A DNA stretch of 64,000 bases from Herbaspirillum sp. SJZ107 (GCF_006715485.1 NZ_VFNH01000001.1:868001-932000); one strand, 5' to 3'. Shown: positions 43,023 to 58,533, numbered from the stretch's first letter. Numbers and translations: made by a program. The notes: a model not told the origin generated them from the letters alone.

Positions 43023-44315
43023 TTGAACCCGAAACTGCTGTTCTGGGTGCCGGCCGCGCTGCGCCTGGCCCTGCTGCTGGCCGGCGCCGGCGTGGTCTGG
43101 TGGATGGCCGGTCCGGTGGCCGGCCTGGCGCTGGCGCTGGCCACCACCATCGTGCTGCTGTTCGTACAGCTGTCCTACCTGTTCAGGCTGGGCGAATGGC
43201 TGGACCACCCGCACAGCAGCCGCCTGCCGGACGGCTGGGGCGCCTGGACCGAGGTGTTCGCGCGCTTGTACCGCCTGCGGCGCGACGACGAACGCAACCA
43301 GGACCAGCTGACCGAATGGCTGGCGCGCTTCCGCCAGGCCATGCAGCTGCTGCCCGAAGGCGTGGCCATCATGGACGACGTGCTGCTGCTGGAGTGGTGC
43401 AACCCGGCCACCGAGCGCCATCTCGGCCTGACCCTGGAGAAGGACAAGGGCCGCCGCGTGACCAACCTGGTGCGCCATCCGGAATTCATCGACTACATCA
43501 TCCTGGGCCGCTACGAACAGCCGCTGACGCTGTCGCTGCGCGGCCGCAAGCTGGTGGTGCAGATCATCCCGTTCGAAAACCGCAGGCAGATCCTGGTGAC
43601 CCACGACGCCACCGAGACCGATCGTATCGAGGCGATGCGGCGCGACTTCATCGCCAACGCCTCGCACGAGCTGCGCACGCCGCTGACCGTGATCGTCGGC
43701 TTCCTGGAAATCGCCATGGCCGACCCGGGCCTGGACGAGCGCACCCGCACCGCGCACCTGACGCTGATGACCGAACAGGCCGAGCGCATGCAGCGCCTGA
43801 TCGAGGACATGCTGACGCTGTCGCGCCTGGAATCCGACGAGTATCCGCTCAAGCGCGAGCGGGTCGACGTGGCCTGGCTGGTCGAGGGCATCGCCAACGA
43901 TGCGCGCGCGCTGTCCGGCGGGCGCCACCTGGTCGAGGTCAAGGTGGACGGGCCGGACATCATGGGCAGCCCGGACGAGTTGCGCAGCGCCTTCGGCAAC
44001 CTGGCCAGCAATGCGGTGCGCTACACGCCCGCCGGCGGGACCATCCGCCTGACCTGGCAGCGCGGCCCGAACGACCTGCGCTTCGAGGTGTGCGACACCG
44101 GCATCGGCATCGACGAGCAGCACATCTCGCGCCTGACCGAGCGCTTCTACCGGGTCGACAAGAGCCGCTCGCGCGAGACCCAGGGGACGGGACTGGGGCT
44201 GGCGATCGTCAAGCACGTGCTGCTCAGGCATGGCGGCAAGCTGTCGATCCGGTCGACGCCGGGGAAGGGGAGTGCGTTCACGGTGTCGTTGCCGAATACG
44301 ACCTTGCCGGGTTAA
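43023..44315 (+). CDS. phoR: phosphate sensor kinase PhoR
   Basis: 430 residues, read from TTG 43023 one base after the phoB stop (no better start in frame). N-terminal membrane hairpin with two spans (DUF3329 region, residues 8-55), a PAS domain near 95-200, HisKA with ASHELRTPLTVIVGFLE and a HATPase domain (NLASNAVRYTP, DTGIGIDEQH, GTGLGLAIVKHV). It senses phosphate through the Pst system, not directly. Confidence 0.95.
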   Translation: MNPKLLFWVPAALRLALLLAGAGVVWWMAGPVAGLALALATTIVLLFVQLSYLFRLGEWLDHPHSSRLPDGWGAWTEVFARLYRLRRDDERNQDQLTEWLARFRQAMQLLPEGVAIMDDVLLLEWCNPATERHLGLTLEKDKGRRVTNLVRHPEFIDYIILGRYEQPLTLSLRGRKLVVQIIPFENRRQILVTHDATETDRIEAMRRDFIANASHELRTPLTVIVGFLEIAMADPGLDERTRTAHLTLMTEQAERMQRLIEDMLTLSRLESDEYPLKRERVDVAWLVEGIANDARALSGGRHLVEVKVDGPDIMGSPDELRSAFGNLASNAVRYTPAGGTIRLTWQRGPNDLRFEVCDTGIGIDEQHISRLTERFYRVDKSRSRETQGTGLGLAIVKHVLLRHGGKLSIRSTPGKGSAFTVSLPNTTLPG

Positions 44316-44390
44316 TGGAAGTTCGTGGCATAACGTTAGCCTGAGCCAGAACGGGTACAATCGGCTTTTTACCCGTCCTTCATTCCGCGC

Positions 44391-45326
44391 ATGACCTTCA
44401 CCCGCCGCTCCACGCTCTCCGCCATGGCTGGTCTTGGCATTACAGCGATCCTGCTGGCCGGCTGCGGCTCCACCCCGCCCGCACCGACTCCCACCGCAGC
44501 CGTTCCGCCCCCGCAGCCGGTCATGCGCAAGGTAAAAATCGGCCTCGCCCTGGGCGGCGGCGCCGCACGCGGCTTTGCCCACATCGGCGTGATCAAGGCC
44601 CTCGAGGCCCAGGGCATCGTCCCGGACATCGTGGTCGGCACCAGTGCCGGCTCGGTGGTCGGCGCGATGTATGCGGCCGGCTACAACGGCTTCCAGCTGC
44701 AGAAGATGGCGCTGGAGATGGACGAGGCCAGCATTTCCGACTGGGCGATCCCGTTCTTCAGCAAGGCCCCGGGCGTGCTGAAAGGCGAGGCGCTGCAGAG
44801 CTACGTCAACAAGACCGTCAGGAACCAGCCGATCGAAAAGCTGAAGATCCCGTTCGGCGCCGTCGCCACCGACCTCAAGACCGGCCAGCCGATCCTGTTC
44901 AGGCGCGGCAACACCGGCATGGCGGTACGTGCATCGTCGAGCGTGCCGAGCGTGTTCCAGCCGGTCAGCATCGGCGGCCGCACCTACGTCGACGGCGGCC
45001 TGGTGGCGCCGGTGCCGGTGCGCTTCGCCAAGGAGATGGGCGCGGAGTTCATTATCGCCGTCAACATCTCGAGCGCGACCGAGGCCCAGGCCACGGCCAG
45101 TTCGGTGGACGTGCTGATGCAGACCTTCACCATCATGGGCCAGCGCATCAACCAGCTCGAGCTGAAGGATGCCGACATCGTCATCACGCCCTCGCTGGGC
45201 ACCATGGGCAGCGCCGACTTCAATGGCCGCAACCTGGCGGTGCTGGCCGGCGAACAGGCCGCGGCGGCGGTGATGCCCCAGATTAAGGCGCGGCTCAAGG
45301 CCAGGCAGATGAGCCCCGCACACTGA
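44391..45326 (+). CDS. patatin-like phospholipase lipoprotein
   Basis: 311 residues. Lipoprotein signal with lipobox LLAGC near residue 25. Patatin fold: LALGGGAARGFAHIG oxyanion loop, nucleophile Ser in GTSAG, catalytic Asp in VDGGLVAP. RssA/NTE-like group; likely an envelope-located esterase or phospholipase. A TACAAT box at about 44355 may drive it independently of phoR. Confidence 0.92.
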   Translation: MTFTRRSTLSAMAGLGITAILLAGCGSTPPAPTPTAAVPPPQPVMRKVKIGLALGGGAARGFAHIGVIKALEAQGIVPDIVVGTSAGSVVGAMYAAGYNGFQLQKMALEMDEASISDWAIPFFSKAPGVLKGEALQSYVNKTVRNQPIEKLKIPFGAVATDLKTGQPILFRRGNTGMAVRASSSVPSVFQPVSIGGRTYVDGGLVAPVPVRFAKEMGAEFIIAVNISSATEAQATASSVDVLMQTFTIMGQRINQLELKDADIVITPSLGTMGSADFNGRNLAVLAGEQAAAAVMPQIKARLKARQMSPAH

Positions 45327-45363
45327 TTCACCCACAATTGTTCATTGATAGAGGAAGACCAAG

Positions 45364-45771
45364 ATGCAAAGCAAACCCGTCCTGACCCTGGAAGACGTCA
45401 AGAAGATCGCCGCCGCCGCCGAGCAGGAAGCGCTCAGCAACGGCTGGAAGGTCGTGATCGCGATCTGCGACGACGGCGGCCATCCGCTGTTCCTGCAGCG
45501 CCTCGACGGTGCGGCGCCGATCTCGGCCCACATCGCGCCGGAAAAGGCCAAGACCGCGGCGCTGGGCCGCCGCGAATCGAAGATCTACGAAGACATGATC
45601 AACAACGGCCGCGTCTCCTTCCTGCGCGCGCCGGAACTGGGCGGCATGCTCGAGGGCGGCGTGCCGATCCTGGTCGATGGCCACACCGTCGGCGCGGTCG
45701 GCGTGTCGGGCGTGAAGTCGGCCGAGGATGCGCAGATCGCCAAGGCCGGCGTCGCCGCACTCGGCCTGTAA
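45364..45771 (+). CDS. GlcG/HbpS family (haem-binding-like) protein
   Basis: 135 residues, GAGGAAG upstream. Matches GlcG/HbpS: LEDVKKIAAAAEQEA at the N-terminus, VVIAICDDGGHPLFLQRLDGA, and GGVPILVDGHTVGAVGVSG. Members bind haem or accompany glycolate oxidation; none of those genes is adjacent. No signal peptide seen. A small CCTCTCG/CGAGAGG hairpin (45781-45799) follows. Confidence 0.88.
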   Translation: MQSKPVLTLEDVKKIAAAAEQEALSNGWKVVIAICDDGGHPLFLQRLDGAAPISAHIAPEKAKTAALGRRESKIYEDMINNGRVSFLRAPELGGMLEGGVPILVDGHTVGAVGVSGVKSAEDAQIAKAGVAALGL

Positions 45772-45828
45772 GCACGCCGCCCTCTCGATTTCCGAGAGGC
45801 ATTGAGAGGAAGGACGGGTCGGACACGA

Positions 45829-45857
45829 TTGCCGGGTGGGTGGATTTGCGTTATAAT
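45829..45857 (+). promoter_or_regulatory. carA promoter
   Basis: TTGCCG (45829-45834), 17-base spacer, perfect TATAAT (45852-45857). It gives a leader of about 135 bases before carA. No obvious regulatory ORF was found in the leader. Confidence 0.75.
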
Positions 45858-45998
45858 TCGGAAGTTTATCCACACATTATTCGCCGTAGCGACGACCCAC
45901 CCATTCCTTCTTCAAACGTCCTGTAACACGGTGTAATTCCAGTGGTTCCAGGCCAGTCTGACGTGGCGCAGCTACGGCAACTTTAACGGGAGTTGCCC

Positions 45999-47177
45999 TT
46001 GCCGCCATTTTTTTCAGGCCCAGCCGTTCCGGCCATCCTGGCCCTTGCCGACGGTACCATCTTCAAAGGTTATTCGATCGGCGCCGCCGGCCATACCATC
46101 GGTGAAGTGGTCTTCAATACCGCCATCACCGGCTATCAGGAAATCCTGACCGACCCCAGCTACTCGCGCCAGATCGTCACGCTGACCTACCCGCACATAG
46201 GCAACCAGGGCGTGAACCCGGCCGACGTCGAGGCGTCCAAGGTGCATGCCGCCGGCCTGATCATCCGCGACCTGCCGCTGCTGGCATCGAACTTCCGCTC
46301 GAACCAATCGCTGTCGGACTACCTGAAGGCCGAAGGCACCGTCGCCATCGCCGGCATCGACACGCGCAAGCTGACCCGCATCCTGCGTGAAAAGGGCGCC
46401 CAGAACGGCGCCATCCTGACCGGGACCCAGGGTAACGAACCGCTCGAGTCGCAGGCGCTCGACCTGGCGCGCTCGTTCCCGGGCCTGAACGGCATGGACC
46501 TGGCCAAGGTCGTGTCGGTGAAAGAGGCATATTCCTTCAACGAAACCGAGTGGAAGCTGGGCGAAGGCTTCGGCAAGCAGGACAATCCGCAATTCCACGT
46601 GGTCGCCTTCGACTACGGCGTCAAGCGCAACATCCTGCGCATGCTGGCCGAGCGCGGCTGCAAGGTGACGGTGCTGCCGGCCCAGGCCACCGCCAAGGAT
46701 GCGCTGGCGCTGAACCCGGACGGTATCTTCCTGGCCAACGGCCCCGGCGATCCGGCCGCCTGCGACTACGCGATCGAAGCCACCCGCGACGTCATCGAGA
46801 CCGGCATCCCGACCTTCGGTATCTGCCTCGGCCACCAGATCATGGCGCTGGCCTCGGGTGCGAAGACCGTCAAGATGAAGTTCGGCCACCACGGCGCCAA
46901 CCATCCGGTGCAGGACCTGGACAGCAAGAAGGTCCTGATCACCTCGCAGAACCACGGTTTCGCGGTCGACCCGGAAACCCTGCCGGCCAACTGCCGCGTG
47001 ACCCACGTGTCCCTGTTCGACGGCTCGCTGCAAGGCTTCGAGCGTACCGACAAGCCGGCGTTCTGCTTCCAGGGCCACCCGGAAGCCTCGCCGGGACCGA
47101 CCGACGTCGCCTACCTGTTCGACCGTTTCATCAGCAACATGAATAAGCACATGAGTGCCGCCCGCGGAGAGAAATAA
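45999..47177 (+). CDS. carA: carbamoyl-phosphate synthase small subunit
   Basis: 392 residues from TTG 45999 (six bases after GGGAG); TTG 45993 is too near the ribosome site. Glutamine amidotransferase class I: catalytic Cys in [10 protein letters not shown], His/Glu in [11 protein letters not shown]. It supplies ammonia to CarB for carbamoyl phosphate used in pyrimidine and arginine synthesis. carB begins directly after the stop. Confidence 0.96.
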   Translation: MPPFFSGPAVPAILALADGTIFKGYSIGAAGHTIGEVVFNTAITGYQEILTDPSYSRQIVTLTYPHIGNQGVNPADVEASKVHAAGLIIRDLPLLASNFRSNQSLSDYLKAEGTVAIAGIDTRKLTRILREKGAQNGAILTGTQGNEPLESQALDLARSFPGLNGMDLAKVVSVKEAYSFNETEWKLGEGFGKQDNPQFHVVAFDYGVKRNILRMLAERGCKVTVLPAQATAKDALALNPDGIFLANGPGDPAACDYAIEATRDVIETGIPTFGICLGHQIMALASGAKTVKMKFGHHGANHPVQDLDSKKVLITSQNHGFAVDPETLPANCRVTHVSLFDGSLQGFERTDKPAFCFQGHPEASPGPTDVAYLFDRFISNMNKHMSAARGEK

Positions 47178-50408
<3,231 letters not shown>

Positions 50409-50427
50409 CAGCCAGAGTAGTACAGGG

Positions 50428-50474
50428 AACCACAGAGTTCGCGCGGCCTGCGCCGTGCGAACTCTGTGGTTTTC
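50428..50474 (+). terminator. intrinsic terminator after carB
   Basis: AACCACAGAGTTCGC and GCGAACTCTGTGGTT form a 15-base perfect stem with a 14-base loop, followed by TTTCACTTTT. It separates carAB from greA. Confidence 0.8.
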
Positions 50475-50523
50475 ACTTTTTTCCAACGTACGTAACAGGG
50501 CGCCGCCCACCACAAGAGATACC

Positions 50524-50997
50524 ATGAACACTCCATTGACCAAATTTGGCGCCGAACTCCTGAAGGAAGAACTGCACCAGCTCAAGACCAAGGAGCGCCG
50601 CAACGTGATCGACGCGATCGCCGAAGCGCGTTCGCATGGTGACCTGTCCGAAAACGCCGAGTACGATGCCGCCAAGGAGCGCCAGGCCTTCGTCGAAGGC
50701 CGTATCGCGGAGCTGGAGCAGAAGCTGTCGACCTGCCAGATCATCGACCCGGCCTCGCTGGATGCCGAAGGCCGCGTGGTGTTCGCTTCCACCGTCGACC
50801 TCGAAGACCTGGAAAGCGGCCAGAAGGTCACCTACCAGATCGTCGGCACCGACGAAGCCGACATCAAGATGAACAAGGTTTCGGTGACCTCGCCGATCGC
50901 GCGCGCCCTGATCGGCAAGTACGCCGGCGACGTGGTCGAAGTGCAGGCCCCGTCGGGTCCGCGCGAGTACGAGATCCTCGAAGTCCGCTACGTCTGA
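50524..50997 (+). CDS. greA: transcription elongation factor GreA
   Basis: 157 residues from ATG 50524 (MNTPLTKFG). The N-terminal coiled coil shows GDLSENAEYDAAKERQ, whose acidic tip rescues backtracked RNA polymerase; the C-terminal FKBP-like domain ends the protein. Four bases before the DUF4149 gene. Confidence 0.96.
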   Translation: MNTPLTKFGAELLKEELHQLKTKERRNVIDAIAEARSHGDLSENAEYDAAKERQAFVEGRIAELEQKLSTCQIIDPASLDAEGRVVFASTVDLEDLESGQKVTYQIVGTDEADIKMNKVSVTSPIARALIGKYAGDVVEVQAPSGPREYEILEVRYV

Positions 50998-51001
50998 GCC
51001 G

Positions 51002-51469
51002 ATGAACCCGGGCAGTAAGGTCCGCGCCTGGCTTCCCGCCCTGCGCCTGCTGCTGGCGGCCCTGTGGGCGGGCAGCATCTGGGGCGTCAGCTACCTGGCG
51101 GCGCCGAGTGCCTTTGCCGTGCTGGACAGCACCCAGGCCGGCAGCGTCGTCGGCACCATGCTGACGCGCGAAGCCTGGCTGGCGATGGTCCTTGCCGTGC
51201 TGCTGTGGCTGCTGGTGGCGGGGTCAGGCGACCTGGATGCGAAGCGCAGGCGCTGGCTGAACTGGACCGTGTTCGGCATGCTGGCCTGCAGCCTGGTCGT
51301 GTACCTGGGTTTGCAGCCGGTGATGGCCGCGATCCGCGAGTCGGCCGGTCCGGCAGGGGTGAGGGCGTCGCCGCAGTGGGGAACCTTCATGGCCTTGCAC
51401 GGGGTGTCGCAGCTGCTGTACCTGGTCGAAAGCGTGCTGGGTGCCGTGCTGGTGATCAAGGCGCGTTGA
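51002..51469 (+). CDS. DUF4149 membrane protein
   Basis: 155 residues with four hydrophobic segments (about 10-32, 58-75, 85-107, 130-152). The N-terminal GSIWGVSYLAAPSAFAVLD and the polar C-terminal helix fit DUF4149, a family usually next to greA in beta-proteobacteria. Function unknown. Confidence 0.85.
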   Translation: MNPGSKVRAWLPALRLLLAALWAGSIWGVSYLAAPSAFAVLDSTQAGSVVGTMLTREAWLAMVLAVLLWLLVAGSGDLDAKRRRWLNWTVFGMLACSLVVYLGLQPVMAAIRESAGPAGVRASPQWGTFMALHGVSQLLYLVESVLGAVLVIKAR

Positions 51470-51490
51470 TACGGCGCCGGGGGCAGGCAT

Positions 51491-51523
51491 AAAAAACCGG
51501 GGCACTGGCCCCGGTTGTTGTTT
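51491..51523. terminator. bidirectional terminator
   Basis: AACCGGGGC/GCCCCGGTT stem between convergent DUF4149 and yhbY; six T residues on the minus side and TTGTTGTTT on the plus side. Confidence 0.88.
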
Positions 51524-51559
51524 AATGGTGCACCCCGTTGGGCGCACGGTTGGCGCGCT

Positions 51560-52027
51560 TTACTTCAGGGCGCCTTTCTTGCTGCTGGTCTGACGCGGCT
51601 TGGCGCGCTTGATGTTGCCGCCCTGGGTCACGCGCTCGTTACCTTTCAGCAGGACCTTGGTGACACTCGGCTTCTTGGTGCCGCTCGGGCTCGGCTTGAC
51701 GATGGTGACTTCGCGCAAGCCCTTGCCGGCACGCGTGGTGCGTTCCTTGACGGTGTCCGCCTTCGGGCGGTACAGCACCAGCAGCTTGCCGATGTGCTGC
51801 ACCGGCGCGGCCTCGAGCTCTTCGCAGATCTGTTCGTAGATCGCGATGCGCGCTTCGCGGTCGTCGCCGAACACGCGGACCTTGATCAGGCCATGTGCAT
51901 CCAGGCTGGAGGCGATTTCTTTCATGACGGCTTCGGTCAGGCCGGCTTCGCCGATCATGACGACGGGATTGAGCCCGTGCGCTTCCGCGCGCAGTGCGGA
52001 GCGTTCGGCCGGTGTAAGTTTGATCAT
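51560..52027 (-). CDS. yhbY: ribosome assembly RNA-binding protein YhbY
   Basis: 155 residues from ATG 52027. Residues 1-95 are a CRM domain (LTPAERSALRAEAHGLNPVV, GEAGLTEAVMKEIASSLDAHG); the C-terminal 55 residues are a basic tail not present in the short E. coli form. CRM proteins bind pre-50S ribosomal RNA. Divergent from rlmE with 45 bases between, the usual arrangement. Confidence 0.92.
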   Translation of the reverse strand: MIKLTPAERSALRAEAHGLNPVVMIGEAGLTEAVMKEIASSLDAHGLIKVRVFGDDREARIAIYEQICEELEAAPVQHIGKLLVLYRPKADTVKERTTRAGKGLREVTIVKPSPSGTKKPSVTKVLLKGNERVTQGGNIKRAKPRQTSSKKGALK

Positions 52028-52072
52028 AGTAATTCTTTTTGACGTACCAATTAAAAGTAGTATTTTACGCGA

Positions 52073-52720
52073 ATGGCCAAGAACAAATTCAATAAAAACT
52101 GGATTCACGACCACATTAACGACCCGTATGTCAAATTGGCACAGAAAGAGGGTTATCGGGCGCGTGCGGCCTACAAGCTGAAAGAGATCGACGAGGCCGA
52201 AAAGCTGATCAAGCCGGGCCAGGTGATCGTCGACCTCGGCTGCACCCCGGGCAGCTGGGGCCAGTACACGCGGCGCAAGCTCGCCGGCGGCGAGGAGGGC
52301 AGCATCAAGGGCACGATGATCGGCCTCGACATCCTGCCGATGGAACCGATCGCCGACATGCATTTCATCCAGGGCGACTTCCGCGAAGAAAGCGTCCTGG
52401 ACCAGCTCGGCGAGATCCTCGAGGGCCGCATGGCCGACCTGGTGTTGTCCGACATGGCACCGAACCTGTCCGGCATCCCGACTGCCGATGCCGCGCGCAT
52501 GGAGCATTTGATCGATCTCGCTATTGAGTTTTCGCAAATGCACCTCAAGCCGACCGGCGCATTGTTAGTGAAGTGCTTCAAGGATATGGGCTTTACGCAG
52601 AACCTGGAGCGCTTCCGCGAAGAGTTCAAAGTGGTCAAACAGATCAAACCGAAGGCCAGCCGGGACAAATCTTCGGAAATCTTTTTGCTGGGACGTGGTC
52701 TGAAGAATCCAGCACAGTAA
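52073..52720 (+). CDS. rlmE: 23S rRNA (uridine 2552-2'-O)-methyltransferase RlmE
   Basis: 215 residues. FtsJ/RrmJ fold: first Lys in [15 protein letters not shown] loop [13 protein letters not shown], Asp in [10 protein letters not shown], second Lys in LLVKCF and Glu near the C-terminus (SSEIFLLG), giving the K-D-K-E tetrad. Modifies U2552 in the ribosomal A loop. ftsH follows after 265 bases. Confidence 0.95.
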   Translation: MAKNKFNKNWIHDHINDPYVKLAQKEGYRARAAYKLKEIDEAEKLIKPGQVIVDLGCTPGSWGQYTRRKLAGGEEGSIKGTMIGLDILPMEPIADMHFIQGDFREESVLDQLGEILEGRMADLVLSDMAPNLSGIPTADAARMEHLIDLAIEFSQMHLKPTGALLVKCFKDMGFTQNLERFREEFKVVKQIKPKASRDKSSEIFLLGRGLKNPAQ

Positions 52721-52985
52721 AAAATGCGATGAAAACCTGTGGAAACACCGGTTTCCGCCCTTGATATTCCGCTGTGACACCACACATCAGCAAAGGGTGG
52801 TGGGCCGCGGCGGCCTGCCAAGGGACGCCGGACGTTTTTCGGCGTCATTCGTGCGCCAGGGAATCAAAACCCGTTATAGTGTCGTTCAGGCATCATAAGC
52901 GGGTGTGCGTGGCACGGCCCGCTTTTGCGGTAAAATCCGCCTTTGAGAATATGGGAAAAGATGCATCCGCATCAGAGGAGTCTTC
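52721..52985. other. ftsH upstream region
   Basis: Contains a GACGCCG/CGGCGTC hairpin around 52830-52850 that may end the rlmE transcript, and two -10-like boxes (TATAGT near 52876 and TAAAAT near 52931). No coding ORF. Which promoter drives ftsH cannot be decided. Confidence 0.4.
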
Positions 52986-54872
<1,887 letters not shown>

Positions 54873-54886
54873 TTGTTTGAAGATGT

Positions 54887-54918
54887 AAAAAAGGCACCCC
54901 ATGCGGGTGCCTTTTTTT
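54887..54918 (+). terminator. intrinsic terminator of ftsH
   Basis: GGCACCC-CATGC-GGGTGCC followed by seven T residues, 20 bases after the ftsH stop. Confidence 0.9.
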
Positions 54919-54962
54919 ATTATTCCGTATTATTCATTTTTGCTTTTCCATCAGCTTCCCTT

Positions 54963-55805
54963 ATGTCACGTCAGTATCTGCAGTGCGGCCGTTTCGACTT
55001 CGACCTGGCCAAGCGTCCCCTGGTCATGGGCATCCTGAACATCACGCCCGATTCCTTTTCCGACGGCGGGCGCCACCATGCGCTCGAGTTCGCGGTCGAG
55101 GGCGCCGAGCAGATGATCAAGGATGGCGTCGACATCATCGACATTGGCGGCGAATCCACCCGGCCGGGCTCGCCCAGCGTGCCGGTCGAGGAAGAACTGC
55201 GCCGCGTGATGCCGGTGATCTACGCCTTGCGCGAACTGGGCGTGCCGCTGTCGATCGATACCTGCAAGCCCGAAGTGATGCGCGAAGCCATCCTCGCCGG
55301 TGCCGACATGATCAACGACATCAACGGTTTCCGCGCGCCCGGCGCCCTGGAAGCGGTGTGCCGCAGCGACGTCGGCTTGTGCGTGATGCACATGCAGGGC
55401 ACGCCCCAGGACATGCAGGCGCAGCCCGTCTATGGCGACGTCGTGGCCGAGGTCATCGGCTTCCTGCGCGCGCGCGTGGATGCCCTGGTGGCCGGCGGTG
55501 TGGTGCGCGAGCGCGTCACGATTGATCCGGGATTTGGTTTTGGCAAGACTGTCGAGCATAATGTCGCTTTGCTTAGAGGAATTTCCGATATGCAACGCGA
55601 ACTCGGGCTGCCAGTGCTGGCCGGGCTGTCGCGCAAGTCGATGGTTGGCGCCCTGACCGGCAAGCCGCTGGAGCAGCGCGTGGCCGGCAGCATTGGCGGC
55701 GCGCTGGCTGCGGTAGCGCAGGGTGCGCGCATCGTGCGGGTTCATGATGTGGCAGAGACGGTCGATGCATTGAAGGTATTTCAGGCTGGCACTAAGAACA
55801 ATTGA
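54963..55805 (+). CDS. folP: dihydropteroate synthase
   Basis: 280 residues from ATG 54963 (MSRQYLQCG). Family motifs: [40 protein letters not shown] and [13 protein letters not shown]. Joins p-aminobenzoate to the pterin diphosphate in folate synthesis and is the sulfonamide target. It is followed by glmM after 14 bases. No clear ribosome site precedes the ATG. Confidence 0.95.
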   Translation: MSRQYLQCGRFDFDLAKRPLVMGILNITPDSFSDGGRHHALEFAVEGAEQMIKDGVDIIDIGGESTRPGSPSVPVEEELRRVMPVIYALRELGVPLSIDTCKPEVMREAILAGADMINDINGFRAPGALEAVCRSDVGLCVMHMQGTPQDMQAQPVYGDVVAEVIGFLRARVDALVAGGVVRERVTIDPGFGFGKTVEHNVALLRGISDMQRELGLPVLAGLSRKSMVGALTGKPLEQRVAGSIGGALAAVAQGARIVRVHDVAETVDALKVFQAGTKNN

Positions 55806-55819
55806 AAAGCGAGAACGGA

Positions 55820-57160
55820 ATGGCACGTAAATATTTTGGTACGGACGGCGTCCGCGGTCTGGTCGGCGAAGGCCCCATCACCCCGGAATTCGTGATGCGG
55901 CTCGGTTATGCCGCCGGCAAGGTGCTGGCCAAGGGCGGTGGCGGCCAGAGCGGGCGCTCGACGGTGCTCATCGGCAAGGACACGCGGATTTCCGGCTACA
56001 TGCTGGAAGCCGCGCTGGAAGCCGGCTTTTCGGCTGCCGGCGTCGACGTCATGCTGGCCGGCCCGATGCCGACCCCGGCCATCGCCTACCTGACCCGCGC
56101 GCTGCGGCTGCAGGCCGGCGTCGTCATCTCGGCCTCGCACAACCCCTTCCAGGACAACGGCATCAAGTTCTTCTCGGGCCACGGCACCAAGCTGCCGGAC
56201 GCGGTCGAACTCGAGATCGAAGACGCGATCGACCAGCCGATGGGTTGCGTGCCGTCCGAGAAGCTGGGCCGCGCGAGCCGCCTGCGCGACGCCCAGGGCC
56301 GCTACATCGAATTCTGCAAGAGCACCTTCCCGAACGAACTCGACCTGCGCGGCCTGAAGATCGTGGTCGACTGCGCCCACGGCGCCGCCTACAACATCGC
56401 GCCGCACGTCTTCCACGAACTCGGCGCCGAAGTCATCGAACTCGGCACCAAGCCTGACGGCTTCAACATCAACGCCGGCGTCGGCGCCACCGCGCCCAAG
56501 GCCATGGCCCAGGCAGTGGTCGAGCACAAGGCCGACCTCGGCATTGCGCTCGACGGCGATGCCGACCGCCTGATCATGTGCGACGCCAGCGGCCGCCTGT
56601 ACAACGGCGACGAGCTGCTGTACGTCATGGTGCGCGCACGCATGGCCACCGGCAAGGTCGAGGGCGCCGTCGGCACCCTGATGACCAACATGGCGCTCGA
56701 AGTCGCCTTCAAGGAGATGGGCGTCGGTTTCGCACGCGCCAAGGTCGGCGACCGCTACGTGCTGGAAATGATGCAGGAGAAGGGCTGGCTGTTCGGCGGC
56801 GAAGGCTCCGGCCACCTGCTGGCACTGGACCGCCACACCACCGGCGACGGCATCGTCTCGGCACTGCAGGTGCTGGAAGCGCTGCGCCGCAGCAAGACCA
56901 GCCTGGCCGACTGCTGCAGCGACCTCAAGCTGTACCCGCAGACCCTGGTCAACGTGCGCGTGCAGCCCGGCTTCGAGTGGACCAAAAACAGCGCCGTCGT
57001 CGCCGAAAAGGAAGCTGTCGAACGCGAACTCGGCAACAGCGGCCGCGTGCTCATCCGTGCGTCCGGCACCGAACCGCTGGTGCGCGTGATGGTCGAGGCC
57101 AAGGAAGCCGAGCTGGCCGAGCGCATGGCGCGCCGCATTGCCTCGCTGGTCGAGGCCTGA
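55820..57160 (+). CDS. glmM: phosphoglucosamine mutase
   Basis: 446 residues from ATG 55820 with GAGAACGGA upstream. Active-site Ser in [16 protein letters not shown], metal loop [10 protein letters not shown], sugar loop GEGSGHLL, phosphate loop [12 protein letters not shown]. Converts glucosamine-6-phosphate to glucosamine-1-phosphate for UDP-GlcNAc. folP-glmM order is conserved. Confidence 0.96.
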   Translation: MARKYFGTDGVRGLVGEGPITPEFVMRLGYAAGKVLAKGGGGQSGRSTVLIGKDTRISGYMLEAALEAGFSAAGVDVMLAGPMPTPAIAYLTRALRLQAGVVISASHNPFQDNGIKFFSGHGTKLPDAVELEIEDAIDQPMGCVPSEKLGRASRLRDAQGRYIEFCKSTFPNELDLRGLKIVVDCAHGAAYNIAPHVFHELGAEVIELGTKPDGFNINAGVGATAPKAMAQAVVEHKADLGIALDGDADRLIMCDASGRLYNGDELLYVMVRARMATGKVEGAVGTLMTNMALEVAFKEMGVGFARAKVGDRYVLEMMQEKGWLFGGEGSGHLLALDRHTTGDGIVSALQVLEALRRSKTSLADCCSDLKLYPQTLVNVRVQPGFEWTKNSAVVAEKEAVERELGNSGRVLIRASGTEPLVRVMVEAKEAELAERMARRIASLVEA

Positions 57161-57192
57161 GGCCCGGCTTTACCGGGTTGGCATCGGGCGCG

Positions 57193-57221
57193 TTGACGCT
57201 GGCGGTCCGGCGGGGTATGAT
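57193..57221 (+). promoter_or_regulatory. tRNA-Pro promoter
   Basis: TTGACG (57193-57198), 17-base spacer, TATGAT (57216-57221), ten bases before the tRNA 5' end. Confidence 0.8.
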
Positions 57222-57230
57222 CGCCCCAAT

Positions 57231-57307
57231 CGGAGTGTAGCGCAGCCCGGTAGCGCACCTGGTTTGGGACCAGGGGGTCCAAGGTTCGAATCCTTGTACT
57301 CCGACCA
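57231..57307 (+). tRNA. tRNA-Pro (anticodon TGG)
   Basis: 77 bases with encoded CCA. Acceptor CGGAGTG pairs with TACTCCG (one G-T), anticodon stem CCTGG/CCAGG around loop TTTGGGA, T-arm AGGTTCGAATCC. Reads proline codons. Confidence 0.95.
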
Positions 57308-57317
57308 CCGTTCAAAG

Positions 57318-57349
57318 CGGGCTGTCGTCGACGGCCCGTTTTCGTTTTT
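57318..57349 (+). terminator. terminator between the tRNA genes
   Basis: CGGGC-TGTCG-T-CGACG-GCCCG stem followed by TTTTCGTTTTT. It ends the tRNA-Pro transcript, so tRNA-Arg needs its own promoter. Confidence 0.75.
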
Positions 57350-57387
57350 CTCCATGTCCCGAAACGCCTCCCGGCGGCTTCAACGAT

Positions 57388-57464
<77 letters not shown>

Positions 57465-57567
57465 TCCCGTGTTTTACTCAGGCAAGCGAACGACGCATGC
57501 TGATTCTTCGTGTTAGTGTCCTTTTCGACAACAACATGCCCGTCGGGCCAGGATACGAGGAAAAATC

Positions 57568-58533
57568 ATGCTGCACCACCATTTGCTGGGGCGTGCCGCC
57601 ATGTCGGCGGCACTCGTCTGTTCCCTTACCATCTGCGTGGGCGCGCATGCCCAGCAGGCGCCGGCACCGGCAGCCACCGCCGATACCCGGACACTGACGC
57701 TGCCGGCCGGCAGCGCCGCTCCGGCCGCCGCCGAAGGCAGCGTCCAGTTCATCGGCACCGCGACCGTGCTGATCCGCTACCAGGGCTTCACCATCCTGAC
57801 CGATCCCAACTTCCTGCACAAGGGCGACCACGTGCACCTCGGCTATGGCCTCACGTCCGAGCGCATGACCAACCCGGCAATCGAGCTCGACCAGCTGCCG
57901 CCGATCGACCTGGTGGTGCTGTCGCACATGCACGAAGACCACTTCGATAAACTGGTACAGGAAAAGCTGGCCAGGGACACGCCGATCGTCTCGACCCCGG
58001 AAGCGGCCGAAGCGCTCAGGCAGCTCGGCTTTACGCGTACCATCGGCCTGTCGAAATGGAGCAAGCTCGAGGTCGAAAAAGGCGATGCCCGGCTGCGCAT
58101 CACCGCCGCGCCGGGCCGCCACGGCAAGCTCGGCATGCAGGCCCTGCTCCCGACGGTGATGGGGTCGGTGCTGGACTTCGGGCCGGACACTGCCGCGCCC
58201 AGCTACCGGATGTACATCAGCGGCGATACGCTGGTGTACGACGACTTGCAGAACATCCCGCAGCGTTTCCCGGGCATCGACCTGGCACTGCTGCACCTGG
58301 GCGGTACCCGCATCCTGGGCGTGTTCAAGGTCACCATGGACGGCAAGGATGGCGTCCAGTTGATGCAGATCGTGCAGCCGCGCCACGCGATCCCGATCCA
58401 CTACAACGATTACGACGTGTTCAAGTCGCCGCTGGCCGACTTTGCGCGCGAGGTCAAGGAAGCCGGACTCGAACAGAAGGTGACTTACCTGGCGCATGGC
58501 CAGACCTATCGCTTCACGCCGGCCCGGCGCTGA
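57568..58533 (+). CDS. exported metallo-beta-lactamase-fold hydrolase
   Basis: 321 residues with a signal peptide ending near GAHAQQA. MBL fold: first strand FIGTATVLIRYQGFTILTDP, zinc motif SHMHEDHFD (HxHxDH), later His in APGRHG, Asp in YISGDT, and final His in IPIHYND. The UlaG/YycJ-like pattern (VLIRYQG...TDPNF) suggests a lactonase or phosphodiesterase on small substrates, not a beta-lactamase. Substrate unknown. Confidence 0.88.
   Translation: MLHHHLLGRAAMSAALVCSLTICVGAHAQQAPAPAATADTRTLTLPAGSAAPAAAEGSVQFIGTATVLIRYQGFTILTDPNFLHKGDHVHLGYGLTSERMTNPAIELDQLPPIDLVVLSHMHEDHFDKLVQEKLARDTPIVSTPEAAEALRQLGFTRTIGLSKWSKLEVEKGDARLRITAAPGRHGKLGMQALLPTVMGSVLDFGPDTAAPSYRMYISGDTLVYDDLQNIPQRFPGIDLALLHLGGTRILGVFKVTMDGKDGVQLMQIVQPRHAIPIHYNDYDVFKSPLADFAREVKEAGLEQKVTYLAHGQTYRFTPARR

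Noticed and set aside
42972..45335. 787-codon antisense frame under phoR and the patatin gene
   Set aside because: Low-complexity shadow; the plus-strand genes have full motif sets.
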